A stretch of DNA of 64,000 bases, from NCBI RefSeq assembly GCF_018343665.1, contig NZ_JAGYPM010000004.1, positions 126,343 through 190,342 on the forward strand, written 5' to 3'. Positions 1 through 8,349 of this stretch are shown in pieces (the first letter of the stretch is position 1; each line of letters begins with the position of its first letter). A model generated the notes under the pieces. It was not told the origin of the DNA. It saw only the letters and a list, made by a program, of their open reading frames with translations, and made no database searches. Both the position numbers and the translations under genes were made by a program. This DNA comes from Cytobacillus citreus. GTDB lineage: Bacteria > Bacillota > Bacilli > Bacillales > Cytobacillaceae.

Positions 1-2
1 GG

Positions 3-185
3 GAAAATGAGCGCGGACTCGTTGATATTGAAACATTAAAGAAGACTCAAGAAAATTTAATTTCAACCTTGGAAGAAACACTGAAGATTCAAGAGGAAGG
101 GCGTCATAAACGCCGCATGGCTGAGCAAGAGTTAGCTACCATGGAGAATGATTTAAGACAAAAGTTGCTAGAGATTAAGGAATAA
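3..185 (+). CDS. telA: TelA-family (YaaN-like) protein, C-terminal end only
   Basis: This is the last 60 codons of an open frame that enters from the left edge and stops at 183-185. The peptide is highly charged and helical (…[19 protein letters not shown]… then [18 protein letters not shown]) and resembles the conserved C-terminus of TelA/YaaN toxic-anion resistance proteins, which ends in a coiled coil. TelA proteins often occur with TerD-type stress genes, and a TerD fusion lies at 6-7.7 kb. A strong terminator follows directly. Only the tail is visible, so the family call rests on this segment. Confidence 0.72.
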   Translation, partial: ENERGLVDIETLKKTQENLISTLEETLKIQEEGRHKRRMAEQELATMENDLRQKLLEIKE

Positions 186-202
186 AAACCTTGAATAGGA
201 AG

Positions 203-256
203 AGGCTGTCCCAAAGGTCATAAAATTATACCTTTTTGGGACAGCCGTTTGTTTTT
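203..256 (+). terminator. Rho-independent terminator after telA
   Basis: GGCTGTCCCA (204-213) pairs with TGGGACAGCC (237-246), the stem extends through AAAGGT/ACCTTT, and a T-rich run follows. Confidence 0.85.
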
Positions 257-896
257 AATGGTTAAATTTCTTTCTTCCAAACCTTCTTGTTCTATTTCAC
301 GTTATTTGCCTTCACTTCTACTGTCAGACCAATTGAAGATGTAAAAGTTGGAGCCATAAATCCAAATAATACTTATAATAACGTAAAGTATAAAGAGTTT
401 CTTCTTGTTCATTTGTTTATTGTAACTCCTGTCCCTATCATAATGGTAAGTAATTGATGCTTCCATTTAGCCATGTTCGTAATAGTATACCTATAATAAA
501 ATATTCAATAAACATTTTATCTTAGTTTGATAGGCAGTTAATGACCTACAATATGTTATTGGAGGAATCATAGTGGAAGTAAGCTCAAACATAAAATTCT
601 GTAGGTCTGTCCATCGGAGGCGGACAGGGCTATGCAGTTATTTTTGAAAAAGAAGATTTAAACGATGTAACAAGCACTCCCATAAATTAACGTAAAATAC
701 CTTAATATAATACGATAGAAGGAGCATGTTTAGAAAGAAAGATTATTCAAAACATGCTCCCTTTTTTCCCTGTTCAAATTTTATTATTTATTTTGAGATA
801 AATATCTTATAAATCTTGACAGACCCGAGAAAGAAGAAATAAAGAAACTCCTGCTAAAATAAGCTAAAATAGGCTATATAAAGTTATGTAGTAGGA
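257..896. other. Gene-poor interval with a short coding trace
   Basis: No convincing complete gene is seen. A short plus-strand frame at 595-690 reads SVGLSIGGGQGYAVIFEKED and ends in a stop, with a stop just upstream and no start. It looks like the tail of a decayed gene of unknown family. A terminator-like hairpin follows at 721-767. Confidence 0.35.
721..767 (+). terminator. Terminator hairpin
   Basis: GGAGCATGTT (721-730) pairs with AACATGCTCC (751-760), followed by a C/T run at 761-767. It probably terminated the decayed frame at 595-690. Confidence 0.7.
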
Positions 897-908
897 GTGA
901 CGAAAATA

Positions 909-1142
909 GTGTATTTAACAGTAGAAGAAACAGCCGATTATTTATCTGTGTCTGTAGCATATGTAGAAAATTTAATATTACAAGGAAAAATTCGAGTTTT
1001 GCATGATGGTGAGGGTGTCGTTTTGATTTCCAAAGATCAGTTCAAAACACATTTTGAACAGCTTGAGAAATATAAAAAATTAGTGGAGGAATTGGCGAAT
1101 GAGCCAATTCCAGAAGATAAAGATATTAAAGATGAAGACTAG
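909..1142 (+). CDS. Small excisionase-like helix-turn-helix DNA-binding protein
   Basis: The product is 77 residues. Its first half, YLTVEETADYLSVSVAYVENL followed by GKIRVLHDGEGVVLISKDQF, is the MerR/excisionase-type winged HTH (helix, turn, recognition helix, wing). The acidic tail (EPIPEDKDIKDED) is typical of small Bacillus proteins of this group. An upstream in-frame GTG at 897 overlaps the only ribosome site (GTAGGAG, 891-897), so the GTG at 909, 11 bases downstream, is chosen. It precedes the flavoprotein gene by 76 bases. It probably acts as a small DNA-binding regulator; its target is unknown, and no integrase is next to it. Confidence 0.75.
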   Translation: MYLTVEETADYLSVSVAYVENLILQGKIRVLHDGEGVVLISKDQFKTHFEQLEKYKKLVEELANEPIPEDKDIKDED

Positions 1143-1218
1143 TAAAATCACAAAATTTTACAAATGTACTTTTTTTAGTTAATCTTAAATTATTAAAAGA
1201 AAAAAGGAGGAATTGGAT

Positions 1219-1779
1219 ATGTATGATATTACGATTATCGGAATAGGTCCAGCAGGCGGAAGTGCAGCTTTATTCGCTGCTAAAGCAGGTAAAAAGGTAG
1301 TAGTCATTGATAATGATAAAAGTGTAACGAAGCGTGCATGGTTAGAAAATCACTACGGAGTAATGGAGATTTCTGGTCCGGAATTAGTAGAGATAGGAAA
1401 AAAGCAGGCTGCTAAATTCGGTGCTGAGCTCGTGGAAGCAACGGTTGAAAATATTGAAAAGGCGGAAACAGGTTTTACTATCCAAACAGCAGATCAGAAA
1501 ATTGAAACAAAGCACGTCATTGTGGCAACAGGAATGTTAACAGACCTCGCTGAAAAAGTAGGTTTACATACAAAGCCAGGAACTGAGCCGCGTATTAAAA
1601 CAATTTTAGATGTCGATGCAAACGGAAAAACAAATATTGATGGAATATGGGCAGCAGGTACCGTTGCAGGTGTTAGTATGCACACGATCATCACTGCAGG
1701 GGACGGAGCAAAAGTTGCCATTAATGTGATTAGCGAACTAAATGGTGAGCGCTACGTTGACCATGATATGATAAAGTAA
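1219..1779 (+). CDS. Thioredoxin-reductase-like FAD-dependent oxidoreductase, single domain
   Basis: The protein has 186 residues and starts with YDITIIGIGPAGGSAALFAA, the GxGxxG dinucleotide-binding fold that holds FAD. Near the C-terminus GIWAAGTVAGVSMH is the second FAD contact, in the place of the usual GD motif. It is about 60 percent of the length of thioredoxin reductase. The central NADPH domain and the CxxC redox pair are missing, so it cannot act as a normal TrxB. Such short single-domain forms are annotated in many bacilli as NAD(P)/FAD-dependent oxidoreductases. The ATG at 1219 is chosen over a TTG at 1213 because AAGGAGG (1204-1210) is 8 bases away. The substrate is unknown. Confidence 0.82.
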   Translation: MYDITIIGIGPAGGSAALFAAKAGKKVVVIDNDKSVTKRAWLENHYGVMEISGPELVEIGKKQAAKFGAELVEATVENIEKAETGFTIQTADQKIETKHVIVATGMLTDLAEKVGLHTKPGTEPRIKTILDVDANGKTNIDGIWAAGTVAGVSMHTIITAGDGAKVAINVISELNGERYVDHDMIK

Positions 1780-1792
1780 AATACACAGATTG

Positions 1793-1834
1793 AGCCATCC
1801 TCTTCTTTCAAAATGGTAGAGGGTGGCTTTTTCG
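1793..1834 (+). terminator. Terminator after the flavoprotein gene
   Basis: AGCCATCCTCT pairs with AGAGGGTGGCT, followed by TTTTTC. Confidence 0.85.
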
Positions 1835-2002
1835 TGTGTGACTTAGGCTCAAGCTTTATTACCTGTGCTTTTTGTCCTAATCTATTAATCAATAGAAAAA
1901 AATAGAATTTACGTCCTACTATTATCTAGTAATAAATACACTTATCTGAACATTTACAATAATCTATCATTGGTAATATAAACCTATGGTAGGAGGATTT
2001 CT

Positions 2003-3403
2003 ATGAAAAAGCCATTTTTATCAATCGCACTTGCATCTATTTTAGCATTTGGAGCAACCGGCACTCAGGCTGCATTAGCAAAGCCAATAGAAGTTATGCA
2101 GAATCAGCCAGTAAAAGTATTCGATCATAAGGTTATTAAGAAGATTAATGCAGAAAACATTTTCAATAATATTGATTACCTATCGAAAACTCCGCGTGTA
2201 GCTGGGACCGAAGCAGAGAATCTGGCTGTAAAGTATATTAAAGACCAATTTGAATCTTATGGCTATGAAGTAGATATCCAGCCATTTACGTTTTACGGAT
2301 ATACTCCTCCACACACAATTGATTTAGACGTTGCAGGATATAACGGTGAACTTAATCCAACCTCCTTTACATATTCCGTTAGTGGAAACGTATCAGGTGA
2401 GCTTGTTTATGCTGGATTAGGCAAAAAAGAAGAGCTCGCCAATCAAAATCTCACTGGAAAAATTGCACTGATTAAACGTGGAGATATTAGTTTTGGAGAG
2501 AAAGTTTTAAATGCCGCTGAAAAAGGTGCTGTAGGGGTCATTATCTTTAATAATACAAGTGGAGCCGTAAATGGAACACTTGGAGAAGCGAATGATAAAT
2601 ATGTTCCTGCTGTTGCATTGACGAAATCAGAGGGTGACGCCCTTTTGGCTCAACTAAATGGTGGCAAAACATTACAGGCTTCCTTAAAAATTGAGGGGGC
2701 ACGAGCAGGAGAAAGCACCTCTCATAATGTCATTGCAACAAAAAAACCTACAAATAAAAAGAAAGACACGAATAAGATTATTGTAGTGGGTTCTCACCAT
2801 GATTCTGTTGCAGGAGCACCGGGGGCAAATGATGATGCCTCTGGAACAGCAACGACACTTGAGCTTGCACGCGTCTTTAAAGATGTGCCAACTGATACAG
2901 AAATCCGCTTTATTACATTTGGTGCGGAAGAGCTAGGATTACTTGGATCCAACTATTATGTTAAAAATCTATCAGAGGACGAAAAAGAACGCACAATTGC
3001 TAATTTCAATTTAGATATGGTCGGAAGTAAGGATGCTGGAGATCTCGTATTGCTTACACTTGATGGCAAACCAAACCTTGTTACAGAGCTTTCACAAGCA
3101 TCTAGTACAAGATTAAATGGTTCACCAACGCCGTACGACCAAGGTGGGCGCAGTGACCATGTTCCGTTTGCTGAAGCTGGAATCCCTGCAGCATTATTTA
3201 TCCATAGCCCTACAGAGCCTTGGTACCACACTCCAGAGGATTCGATTGATAAAATTAGTAAAGAAAAGCTTCAGGATGTAGCAGAGATTGTCGGAGCAGC
3301 AGTCTATGACCTAGCACGCTTTGACAATATGGGGCCAAAACCAAAGAAAGCGCCAAAGGTAAAAGCGGATATTGATCAATACCATGAGAAGGATGTAAGA
3401 TAA
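2003..3403 (+). CDS. Secreted M28-family aminopeptidase with PA domain
   Basis: This 466-residue exported zinc peptidase probably removes N-terminal residues from peptides outside the cell, like B. subtilis YwaD. A signal peptide (MKKPFLSIALASILAFG, cut near AALA-KP) is followed by a protease-associated domain at about 130-235. The M28 core contains the zinc ligands: VVGSHHDSV, GANDDASG, FGAEELGLLGS, NLDMVGS and WYHTPEDS. The start ATG follows GGTAGGAGG. A paralogue with the same architecture lies at 50502-51887, and the two upstream regions share the string AATACACTTAT. It is monocistronic, with a terminator at 3415. Confidence 0.92.
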   Translation: MKKPFLSIALASILAFGATGTQAALAKPIEVMQNQPVKVFDHKVIKKINAENIFNNIDYLSKTPRVAGTEAENLAVKYIKDQFESYGYEVDIQPFTFYGYTPPHTIDLDVAGYNGELNPTSFTYSVSGNVSGELVYAGLGKKEELANQNLTGKIALIKRGDISFGEKVLNAAEKGAVGVIIFNNTSGAVNGTLGEANDKYVPAVALTKSEGDALLAQLNGGKTLQASLKIEGARAGESTSHNVIATKKPTNKKKDTNKIIVVGSHHDSVAGAPGANDDASGTATTLELARVFKDVPTDTEIRFITFGAEELGLLGSNYYVKNLSEDEKERTIANFNLDMVGSKDAGDLVLLTLDGKPNLVTELSQASSTRLNGSPTPYDQGGRSDHVPFAEAGIPAALFIHSPTEPWYHTPEDSIDKISKEKLQDVAEIVGAAVYDLARFDNMGPKPKKAPKVKADIDQYHEKDVR

Positions 3404-3414
3404 AGAGAATGTAT

Positions 3415-3452
3415 AAAGCTAGTTCCCTGTCAGGAAGGGAACTAGCTTTTTC
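3415..3452 (+). terminator. Terminator after the M28 peptidase gene
   Basis: AAAGCTAGTTCCCT pairs with AGGGAACTAGCTTT, followed by a T run. Confidence 0.9.
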
Positions 3453-3583
3453 TATGTCAAGATAGTTGATGATTAATAATCTAGAAAATTATTCAAAACT
3501 AAATTTTTTTAGAATGAAATGGATGGATTGAAGCATGTTAAAATAGGTTCAATGATTTGAGCTTTAAGGAAGAAGGAGTCATT

Positions 3584-4498
3584 TTGAAACATATTCGAAT
3601 CTATTTATTACTTATTGGAGTTATGGTAGCGTGGGGAGTCAATGTTCCGATTTTAAAAATTCTTGTTAGTTATTTTCCTCCGGTTACAATTACCTCATTG
3701 CGTATTTTTACAGCTGGATTAAGTGTATTTATTATTATGGCCGCGCTAAAAAAAATTCGGAAGCCTAGTTTAGGAGAATGGAAGTTTATTATCATTGGCT
3801 GCTTGTTAAACATTGTCGGGCACCATTTCTTTTTAGCAATCGGTTTAACAAGTACAACGGCTACGAATGGCGGGTTAATTTTAGGAACAGGACCGTTATT
3901 AACAGCTATTCTGTCGTCTGTCTTCCTACGCAATATGCCAACAGTCATTCAAGTGCTTGGATTCATCTTTGGAAGTGCAGGGGTTTCGTTTATTGTCTTG
4001 TCGGGTGAAAAGGGGCTATCAGGCTTGTCGATCGGCGACTTTTATGTGTTCTTATCGATATTGTCGCAAGCACTTAGCTTTATTCTCATCAGTAAGGCAG
4101 CAAAAACTTTGGATCCTCGTTTATTAACAGGATACATGCTTATCATTGGAAGCATCCTATTATTTTTCATAGGTCTTTGGCAAGAACCTAATGGAATAGA
4201 AGGAATTTTTCACGCACCGTTAATATTATGGGTTGCCTTTTTTTCTTCTGCTATCATTGCGACGGCATTGGGGCATATGGTTTATAATTCAGCGATCAAA
4301 AAAATTGGACCTGCTGAGGCATCAATTTTTATGAATTTGAGTACTTTCTTTTCGTTAATAGGATCTGCAGTCCTCTTAAATGAGGAGATTACTCCTGTAC
4401 ACTTATTCGGATTGATGCTAATCGTTTCTGGTGTTATTTTCGGATCAGGTGCTTTGGAGGAATTGATAAAGAAACGAAGGAGAAGGGGATTGGTTTAA
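3584..4498 (+). CDS. EamA-family (DMT) transporter
   Basis: A 304-residue membrane protein with about ten hydrophobic segments and the two internally related halves of drug/metabolite transporters. It begins KHIRIYLLLIGVMVAWGVNV and has a second-half signature GHMVYNSAIKKIGPAEASIF. Such proteins export amino acids or other metabolites, but the substrate cannot be read from sequence. The TTG at 3584 is chosen because AGAAGGAG lies 5-6 bases upstream; the longer frame from 3557 has no ribosome site. A second EamA exporter is at 58739-59635. Confidence 0.88.
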   Translation: MKHIRIYLLLIGVMVAWGVNVPILKILVSYFPPVTITSLRIFTAGLSVFIIMAALKKIRKPSLGEWKFIIIGCLLNIVGHHFFLAIGLTSTTATNGGLILGTGPLLTAILSSVFLRNMPTVIQVLGFIFGSAGVSFIVLSGEKGLSGLSIGDFYVFLSILSQALSFILISKAAKTLDPRLLTGYMLIIGSILLFFIGLWQEPNGIEGIFHAPLILWVAFFSSAIIATALGHMVYNSAIKKIGPAEASIFMNLSTFFSLIGSAVLLNEEITPVHLFGLMLIVSGVIFGSGALEELIKKRRRRGLV

Positions 4499-4506
4499 CC
4501 TAGAAC

Positions 4507-4540
4507 TCAAGGACTCCACTTGGGTGGAGTCCTTAAATTT
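4507..4540 (+). terminator. Terminator-like hairpin after the EamA gene
   Basis: AAGGACTCCAC pairs with GTGGAGTCCTT; the T run is short (TTAAATTT). Confidence 0.6.
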
Positions 4541-4790
4541 CACGTTAAGCGTATAAATTGCCAGCACAGAAGATGATCCGACGTAGTTGCTAATTTTAGG
4601 AATTAAGTACGACGGACAGGATGTCCTAGTCGGGCGAATGCCACAGGATAAGGAAAGCTTCGTCAGCGATACATCGCACGACCAAAAGAGAAGCTTTTGG
4701 GAGGACGTGGCATATATGAGCGCGATAAGTGCAACTACGCCTCTGTCTTCGCCTTTCTAAGGCTCGCCAATCGGCGAGTTTCCTTTATGA
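4541..4790. repeat. Intergenic repeat R1, copy 1, interrupted by a 116-bp module
   Basis: The flanks (4541-4609 and 4726-4790) match the uninterrupted copy at 14034-14167 almost base for base, and 63726-63793 is a partial third copy. R1 contains the pair CGTAGTTGC/GCAACTACG and ends in the hairpin CTCGCCAATCGGCGAG followed by Ts. Copies 1 and 2 both lie just downstream of a gene terminator. Confidence 0.85.
4610..4725. mobile_element. 115/116-bp inserted module X, copy 1
   Basis: The segment runs from CGACGGACAGGATGTCC to GAGCGCGA and interrupts R1 exactly between AAGTA and TAAG; copy 2 at 14034 reads AAGTATAAG there. A homologous 115-bp segment interrupts a different repeat at 32195-32309. 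It is hairpin-rich (GGACAGGATGTCC; GCCACAGG pairing toward ACGTGGC) and non-coding. Mobility is inferred from the clean occupied and empty sites; no target duplication is evident. Confidence 0.65.
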
Positions 4791-4824
4791 GAAATTGGCC
4801 ATGTTAGGAAAGGGATTATTTAGT

Positions 4825-5787
4825 TTAATAACCTTTAACATAATCGACTAAATTAATTGGGAGCTCGTCTCCTTTAAGATAACTCTTTAAATTTGGAATA
4901 AAAATATCTTCAATGACACGTTTATTATAATGTTCAGTTGATCCGGCTGTGTGAGGCGTGATAATTACATTTTCAAGCTCCCATAATGGGCTGTTTTCCC
5001 TGAGCGGTTCCTTTTCAAATACATCCAAGCCAGCACCAGCGATTTTTTCTTCCTGCAGTGCCTTGATAAGGTCAGCTTCCACAACAATGTCGCCGCGGGC
5101 GATGTTAATGAAGAATGAAGATGGCTTCATTAAGTTAAACTGTTCTTTGTTAAATAAAAGTTTTGTTTCCTTCGTAAGTGGAAGGGTTATGACAACATAG
5201 TCACAATCAGGTAATACATCATTCATCTGATCAAGCTTATACATCGTGTCAACATTTTCTTCAGGATGGCCAGAACGACGGAAGCCTAAAACGTTCATTC
5301 CAAAAGCCTTTGCAATTTTTGCTGTTTCCTTTCCAATGGCACCTACGCCAAAAAGACCCATTGTTTTTCCATGAAGTTCAAGCTTTAATCCAGAATGATG
5401 CCATGTTCTAGATTGTTGATTCTTAACATATGTATTAATTTTTCTTGTAAGTCCAAGCATAAGTGCAAAGATTGTTTCAGATATAGGGAATGAATGAACA
5501 CCGTTTGCTGATGTTAATTGGATATGGTGAGAATTCAATTCTTCTAAAGGCATACTATTTATTCCGGCAGACCATGATTGAACCCAACGCAGCTTTGAAT
5601 CATTGTTAAATACATATTCTGCTAAATCTTTCTTCCAGCCAGCAATGATTTCAGCTTCTTTCAAATGATCCCGCCAAATCGTTTGATCTTTTCCAATTAC
5701 AAGCTCCCAATCAGGGACAATTTCTTTAATGGAATCAATTAGATCTTGATCTAGATTTTGCGTAATAATCATTTTTCTCTTATCCAT
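4825..5787 (-). CDS. D-2-hydroxyacid dehydrogenase family protein
   Basis: This 320-residue NAD(P)-dependent oxidoreductase reduces 2-keto acids or oxidises D-2-hydroxyacids. The Rossmann motif GLFGVGAIGKETAKIAKAFG lies in the middle. The catalytic residues appear in order: Arg in INIARGDIVVEADL, Glu in DVFEKEPLRENS and His in VIITPHTAGSTEHY. Length and motif order fit the family. The start ATG is preceded by AAAGGGGGAAATAAG. The exact substrate is not evident. It is transcribed alone, opposite to the upstream EamA gene. Confidence 0.88.
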   Translation of the reverse strand: MDKRKMIITQNLDQDLIDSIKEIVPDWELVIGKDQTIWRDHLKEAEIIAGWKKDLAEYVFNNDSKLRWVQSWSAGINSMPLEELNSHHIQLTSANGVHSFPISETIFALMLGLTRKINTYVKNQQSRTWHHSGLKLELHGKTMGLFGVGAIGKETAKIAKAFGMNVLGFRRSGHPEENVDTMYKLDQMNDVLPDCDYVVITLPLTKETKLLFNKEQFNLMKPSSFFINIARGDIVVEADLIKALQEEKIAGAGLDVFEKEPLRENSPLWELENVIITPHTAGSTEHYNKRVIEDIFIPNLKSYLKGDELPINLVDYVKGY

Positions 5788-5831
5788 CTTATTTCCCCCT
5801 TTTTAACATATAGTATTATCATAGGAACAAA

Positions 5832-5950
5832 TGCGCAAGTGCCTTGCTCACCTCCGACAAGCACAAGACGAGCCTCACGGAAAGGTGTTCTTTACCTTTC
5901 TGGGAGGATTGGCTTGTGACCTCGAGGAGGTAGGCGCTGGAGCTGAACGT
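5832..5950. repeat. GC-rich Bacillus-type intergenic palindromic repeat
   Basis: An imperfect long palindrome runs from GCGCAAGTGCCTTGCTCACC to GAGGTAGGCGCTGGAGCT, with internal GACAAGCACAAGACGAGCC and GGCTTGTGAC segments. From memory, near-identical elements are scattered through many Bacillus genomes. It is non-coding and richer in GC than its surroundings. Confidence 0.75.
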
Positions 5951-6007
5951 AGATAATCTATATCTCAAGTTATCAACAGATAGCGAAAATTATAATTTCC
6001 TATATAA

Positions 6008-6042
6008 CAAAAAAAGGAAGATCCAATAAGGAACTTCCTCTC
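6008..6042 (-). terminator. Terminator after the TerD-fusion gene
   Basis: Read on the minus strand, AGGAAG, a 13-base loop and CTTCCT are followed by seven Ts (plus-strand As at 6008-6014). Confidence 0.75.
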
Positions 6043-6061
6043 TAAACTTTGGATGTTAATC

Positions 6062-7663
6062 TTATGATAAAAATTCATTTGGATTCAAGCCTAATTCTAT
6101 ACAAATTTCGGATACAATTTGCTTTTCACTTGGATCAAAATGTCCATCCGCATAGCCAAGTGCAATACAATAGCGTGCAACTAAGCGAGCGATTTCAGGT
6201 TTTGATCGAACCCGACCTAAAGCTTTAAACGCCTCTGCACGTCCGATGATTGAATCACGTTCGATTTTTTGGACAAAGTAGTTAAATTGCTGGATGACTT
6301 TGTTCGAATCAAAAACTCGTAATTCCTCACTTTGATTGACAAACTCCATCATTTTTTGACGTTCCGTTTCGTCAAGTCTTCCATCTGCTAGTGAAACGAG
6401 TGCACATGCGGCAACTACTGCATCCATCACATCTTGACTCTTATAGCGGGCAAATACTTCTTGGGCATTCCTTTTTTGTTGATTTGCCCATTGTGCATAA
6501 TCTGTTTGGTTTGGGGACCATGTATTTTGGCAATTGTTACAATTAAATTTGAGCTGTTTTTTACCAATAAAACCACCAAGTAAACCAACAGGTCCCAGGA
6601 TAAGACTACCAATCGCTGCTTTTCCAAGTCCAAAGCCTTTTTGACCTGTCCGTACATTAGAAGAGCCGCAGCGAGTACAAAGAATATTGTCTCCTCCATA
6701 TGATTGAGAGGAGGAGTAGGGCTGACCATAGGAAGGCTGGTTATAGCCAGAGTGATTTACCTGCTGACCGAAGCTGGACTGATTATAGGATGTATTTGGT
6801 TGACCATTGTGTTCGAATCCATTTTGATTGAAGCTTGATTGATTCTGTTGTGATTGTCCGAATCCATATTGGTTATTCGGTTGCTGTGATTGTCCGGATC
6901 CATATTGGTTATTCGGTTGCTGTGATTGTCCGGATCCATATTGGTTATTCGGTTGCTGAGAATGACCAAAACTTGGTTGATTATAGGATGAATGTTGTTG
7001 GCCTGAGTATGAATTATTAGATTGTGACGGCTGTGAGCCTCCGAAGTTCGAGTTGGATTGGTAGGCTGGTTGTGAAGGCGCAGGCTCATCATCAATATGT
7101 ACGCCGAAATTTCTGCACAGAGCTGCTAAACCACCTTGGAATCCGCTCGCTATCGCATTGAATTTCCATTCGCCATTATGCCGGTAAAGCTCAGCAGCCA
7201 CGATGGCGGTTTCCACAGTGAAATCGCGCCCAAGGTCAAAGCGAATTAGTTCCTCATTCGTAACTGCGTTAAAAATTCTTACATACGCATTAGAAACTTG
7301 TCCAAAATTTTGCTGTTTTAAATGCGCATCATGGATGGTAATCGTAAAAGCGATTCGATGAATAGAAGGAGGAACTTTATTCAAATCGATTCTAATTTGC
7401 TCATCATCTCTAGCCCCAGCCCCTGTTCGATTATCTCCGGCATAAATGATCGATCCGTTCCCGCCAGAAGGATTATTATAGAATACAAAATCCAAATCAC
7501 TTTGTACCTTGCCAGTGGGGCCAATTAAAAAGGCGGAGGCATCGAGATCATATTGAGAATGGCTTTGGCTAACATCCCACCCCAACCCGGCGACCACAAC
7601 CTCTAAACCTGGATGAGACTTAGTTAAATCCACTTTTTGACCTTTACGTAAAGTTACACCCAC
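6062..7663 (-). CDS. TerD domain, zinc ribbon and TerB domain fusion protein
   Basis: The 533-residue protein joins three modules of the tellurium/stress-response system. Residues 1-190 are a TerD domain (GVTLRKGQKVDLTK, LGWDVSQ, YDLDASAFLIG and the calcium-site-like GDNRTGAGARDDEQI). Residues 195-325 are a Gln/Asn/Ser-rich linker with a 12-residue tandem repeat (GSGQSQQPNNQY). Residues 329-378 hold two CxxC pairs (CTRC, CNNC) around a Gly-rich hydrophobic hairpin (GLGKAAIGSLILGPVGLLGG). Residues 410-533 are a TerB-like helical domain (VAACALVSLADGRLDETER…ALGYADGHFDPSEKQIV). It is likely cytoplasmic or membrane-apposed. No other ter genes are adjacent, apart from the TelA tail at the left edge. 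Confidence 0.9.
   Translation of the reverse strand: MGVTLRKGQKVDLTKSHPGLEVVVAGLGWDVSQSHSQYDLDASAFLIGPTGKVQSDLDFVFYNNPSGGNGSIIYAGDNRTGAGARDDEQIRIDLNKVPPSIHRIAFTITIHDAHLKQQNFGQVSNAYVRIFNAVTNEELIRFDLGRDFTVETAIVAAELYRHNGEWKFNAIASGFQGGLAALCRNFGVHIDDEPAPSQPAYQSNSNFGGSQPSQSNNSYSGQQHSSYNQPSFGHSQQPNNQYGSGQSQQPNNQYGSGQSQQPNNQYGFGQSQQNQSSFNQNGFEHNGQPNTSYNQSSFGQQVNHSGYNQPSYGQPYSSSQSYGGDNILCTRCGSSNVRTGQKGFGLGKAAIGSLILGPVGLLGGFIGKKQLKFNCNNCQNTWSPNQTDYAQWANQQKRNAQEVFARYKSQDVMDAVVAACALVSLADGRLDETERQKMMEFVNQSEELRVFDSNKVIQQFNYFVQKIERDSIIGRAEAFKALGRVRSKPEIARLVARYCIALGYADGHFDPSEKQIVSEICIELGLNPNEFLS
6850..6957. repeat. Three 36-bp tandem repeats inside the TerD-fusion linker
   Basis: Units start at 6850, 6886 and 6922 and encode the 12-residue GSGQSQQPNNQY-type repeat. 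Near-identical DNA suggests recent slippage, so copy number may vary between strains. Confidence 0.85.
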
Positions 7664-7900
7664 AAATATTCACTCCAATCGATATAAAATGTTATAGAGT
7701 ATAATAAATTTTATAAAAAATATTCCGACTAAATTTTTTTCTATTAATTCCATATCTATTATAAAGCACAATGAAATCAAAAGGAAAATAATAACCTATT
7801 AAAAATAGCCAGACTCTTTGTGAGACTGACTATCTATATAAGAATAGCTATATTGTGCATTCTGAGAGTTAGAATACTATGTCATTCAAATAGATTGTTC
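7664..7900. other. Intergenic region upstream of the TerD-fusion gene
   Basis: AT-rich, with no gene. A weak hairpin at 7799-7834 (AGTCAG/CTGGCT with a following T run on the minus strand) could terminate the operon ending at 7901. Confidence 0.4.
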
Positions 7901-8338
7901 TTACCAGAGAACGGGTTTTACAACCATGAACCAGAGCATAACCATTAGAAGAATAAGATAGAGCCAGGTTGACCATGAGAGCTTTTTTATGAGTTGTGTT
8001 TGATCTTGACCGGGCTCATGAAACTTTCGAATGGTAGGAGTAAACGCTCGTGCTAGAAAGAATACTGAACCGAACATAACGGCTAAGGTTGCGATAATCC
8101 AAGATGTTTTCCACGTCCAATGCCCCATAGCAATGAGTAAGGCCCCGCTTACAACAAGGACATGTCCGGCATGTTTAACAAGCCGGACAGAAGATCGGAA
8201 AATATTCAAATAGGCCCGCTGAACCTCATGTTCAGCTTCATGCAATTTTTTTGCGATTGGGATTAATACAACAAAAGGACCAATCGATAAAATGGCACTT
8301 CCTACATGGATGTACAGTATCAAGTGGTAAAAGTCCAT
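7901..8338 (-). CDS. Four-helix integral membrane protein, DUF2269-like
   Basis: A 145-residue protein with four hydrophobic segments: YHLILYIHVGSAILSIGPFVV, GHVLVVSGALLIAMGHW, WIIATLAVMFGSVFFLARAF and STWLYLILLMVMLWFMVV. Conserved-looking histidines lie in helix 1 (IHVGSA) and helix 2 (KHAGHVL), as in DUF2269/CopD-like membrane proteins. The call is tentative and no function is assigned. It starts 11 bases after the ASCH-domain gene, so the two are probably co-transcribed. Confidence 0.7.
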   Translation of the reverse strand: MDFYHLILYIHVGSAILSIGPFVVLIPIAKKLHEAEHEVQRAYLNIFRSSVRLVKHAGHVLVVSGALLIAMGHWTWKTSWIIATLAVMFGSVFFLARAFTPTIRKFHEPGQDQTQLIKKLSWSTWLYLILLMVMLWFMVVKPVLW

Positions 8339-8349
8339 GAAAAGCTAAA

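Noticed and set aside
1219-1779. Thioredoxin reductase (trxB)
   Set aside because: The protein is only 186 residues and lacks the CxxC pair and NADPH domain.
6757-7095. 112-residue Asn/His/Ile-rich frame and the opposite-strand frame at 6835-7020
   Set aside because: Both are shadow frames of the repeated linker in the TerD-fusion gene.
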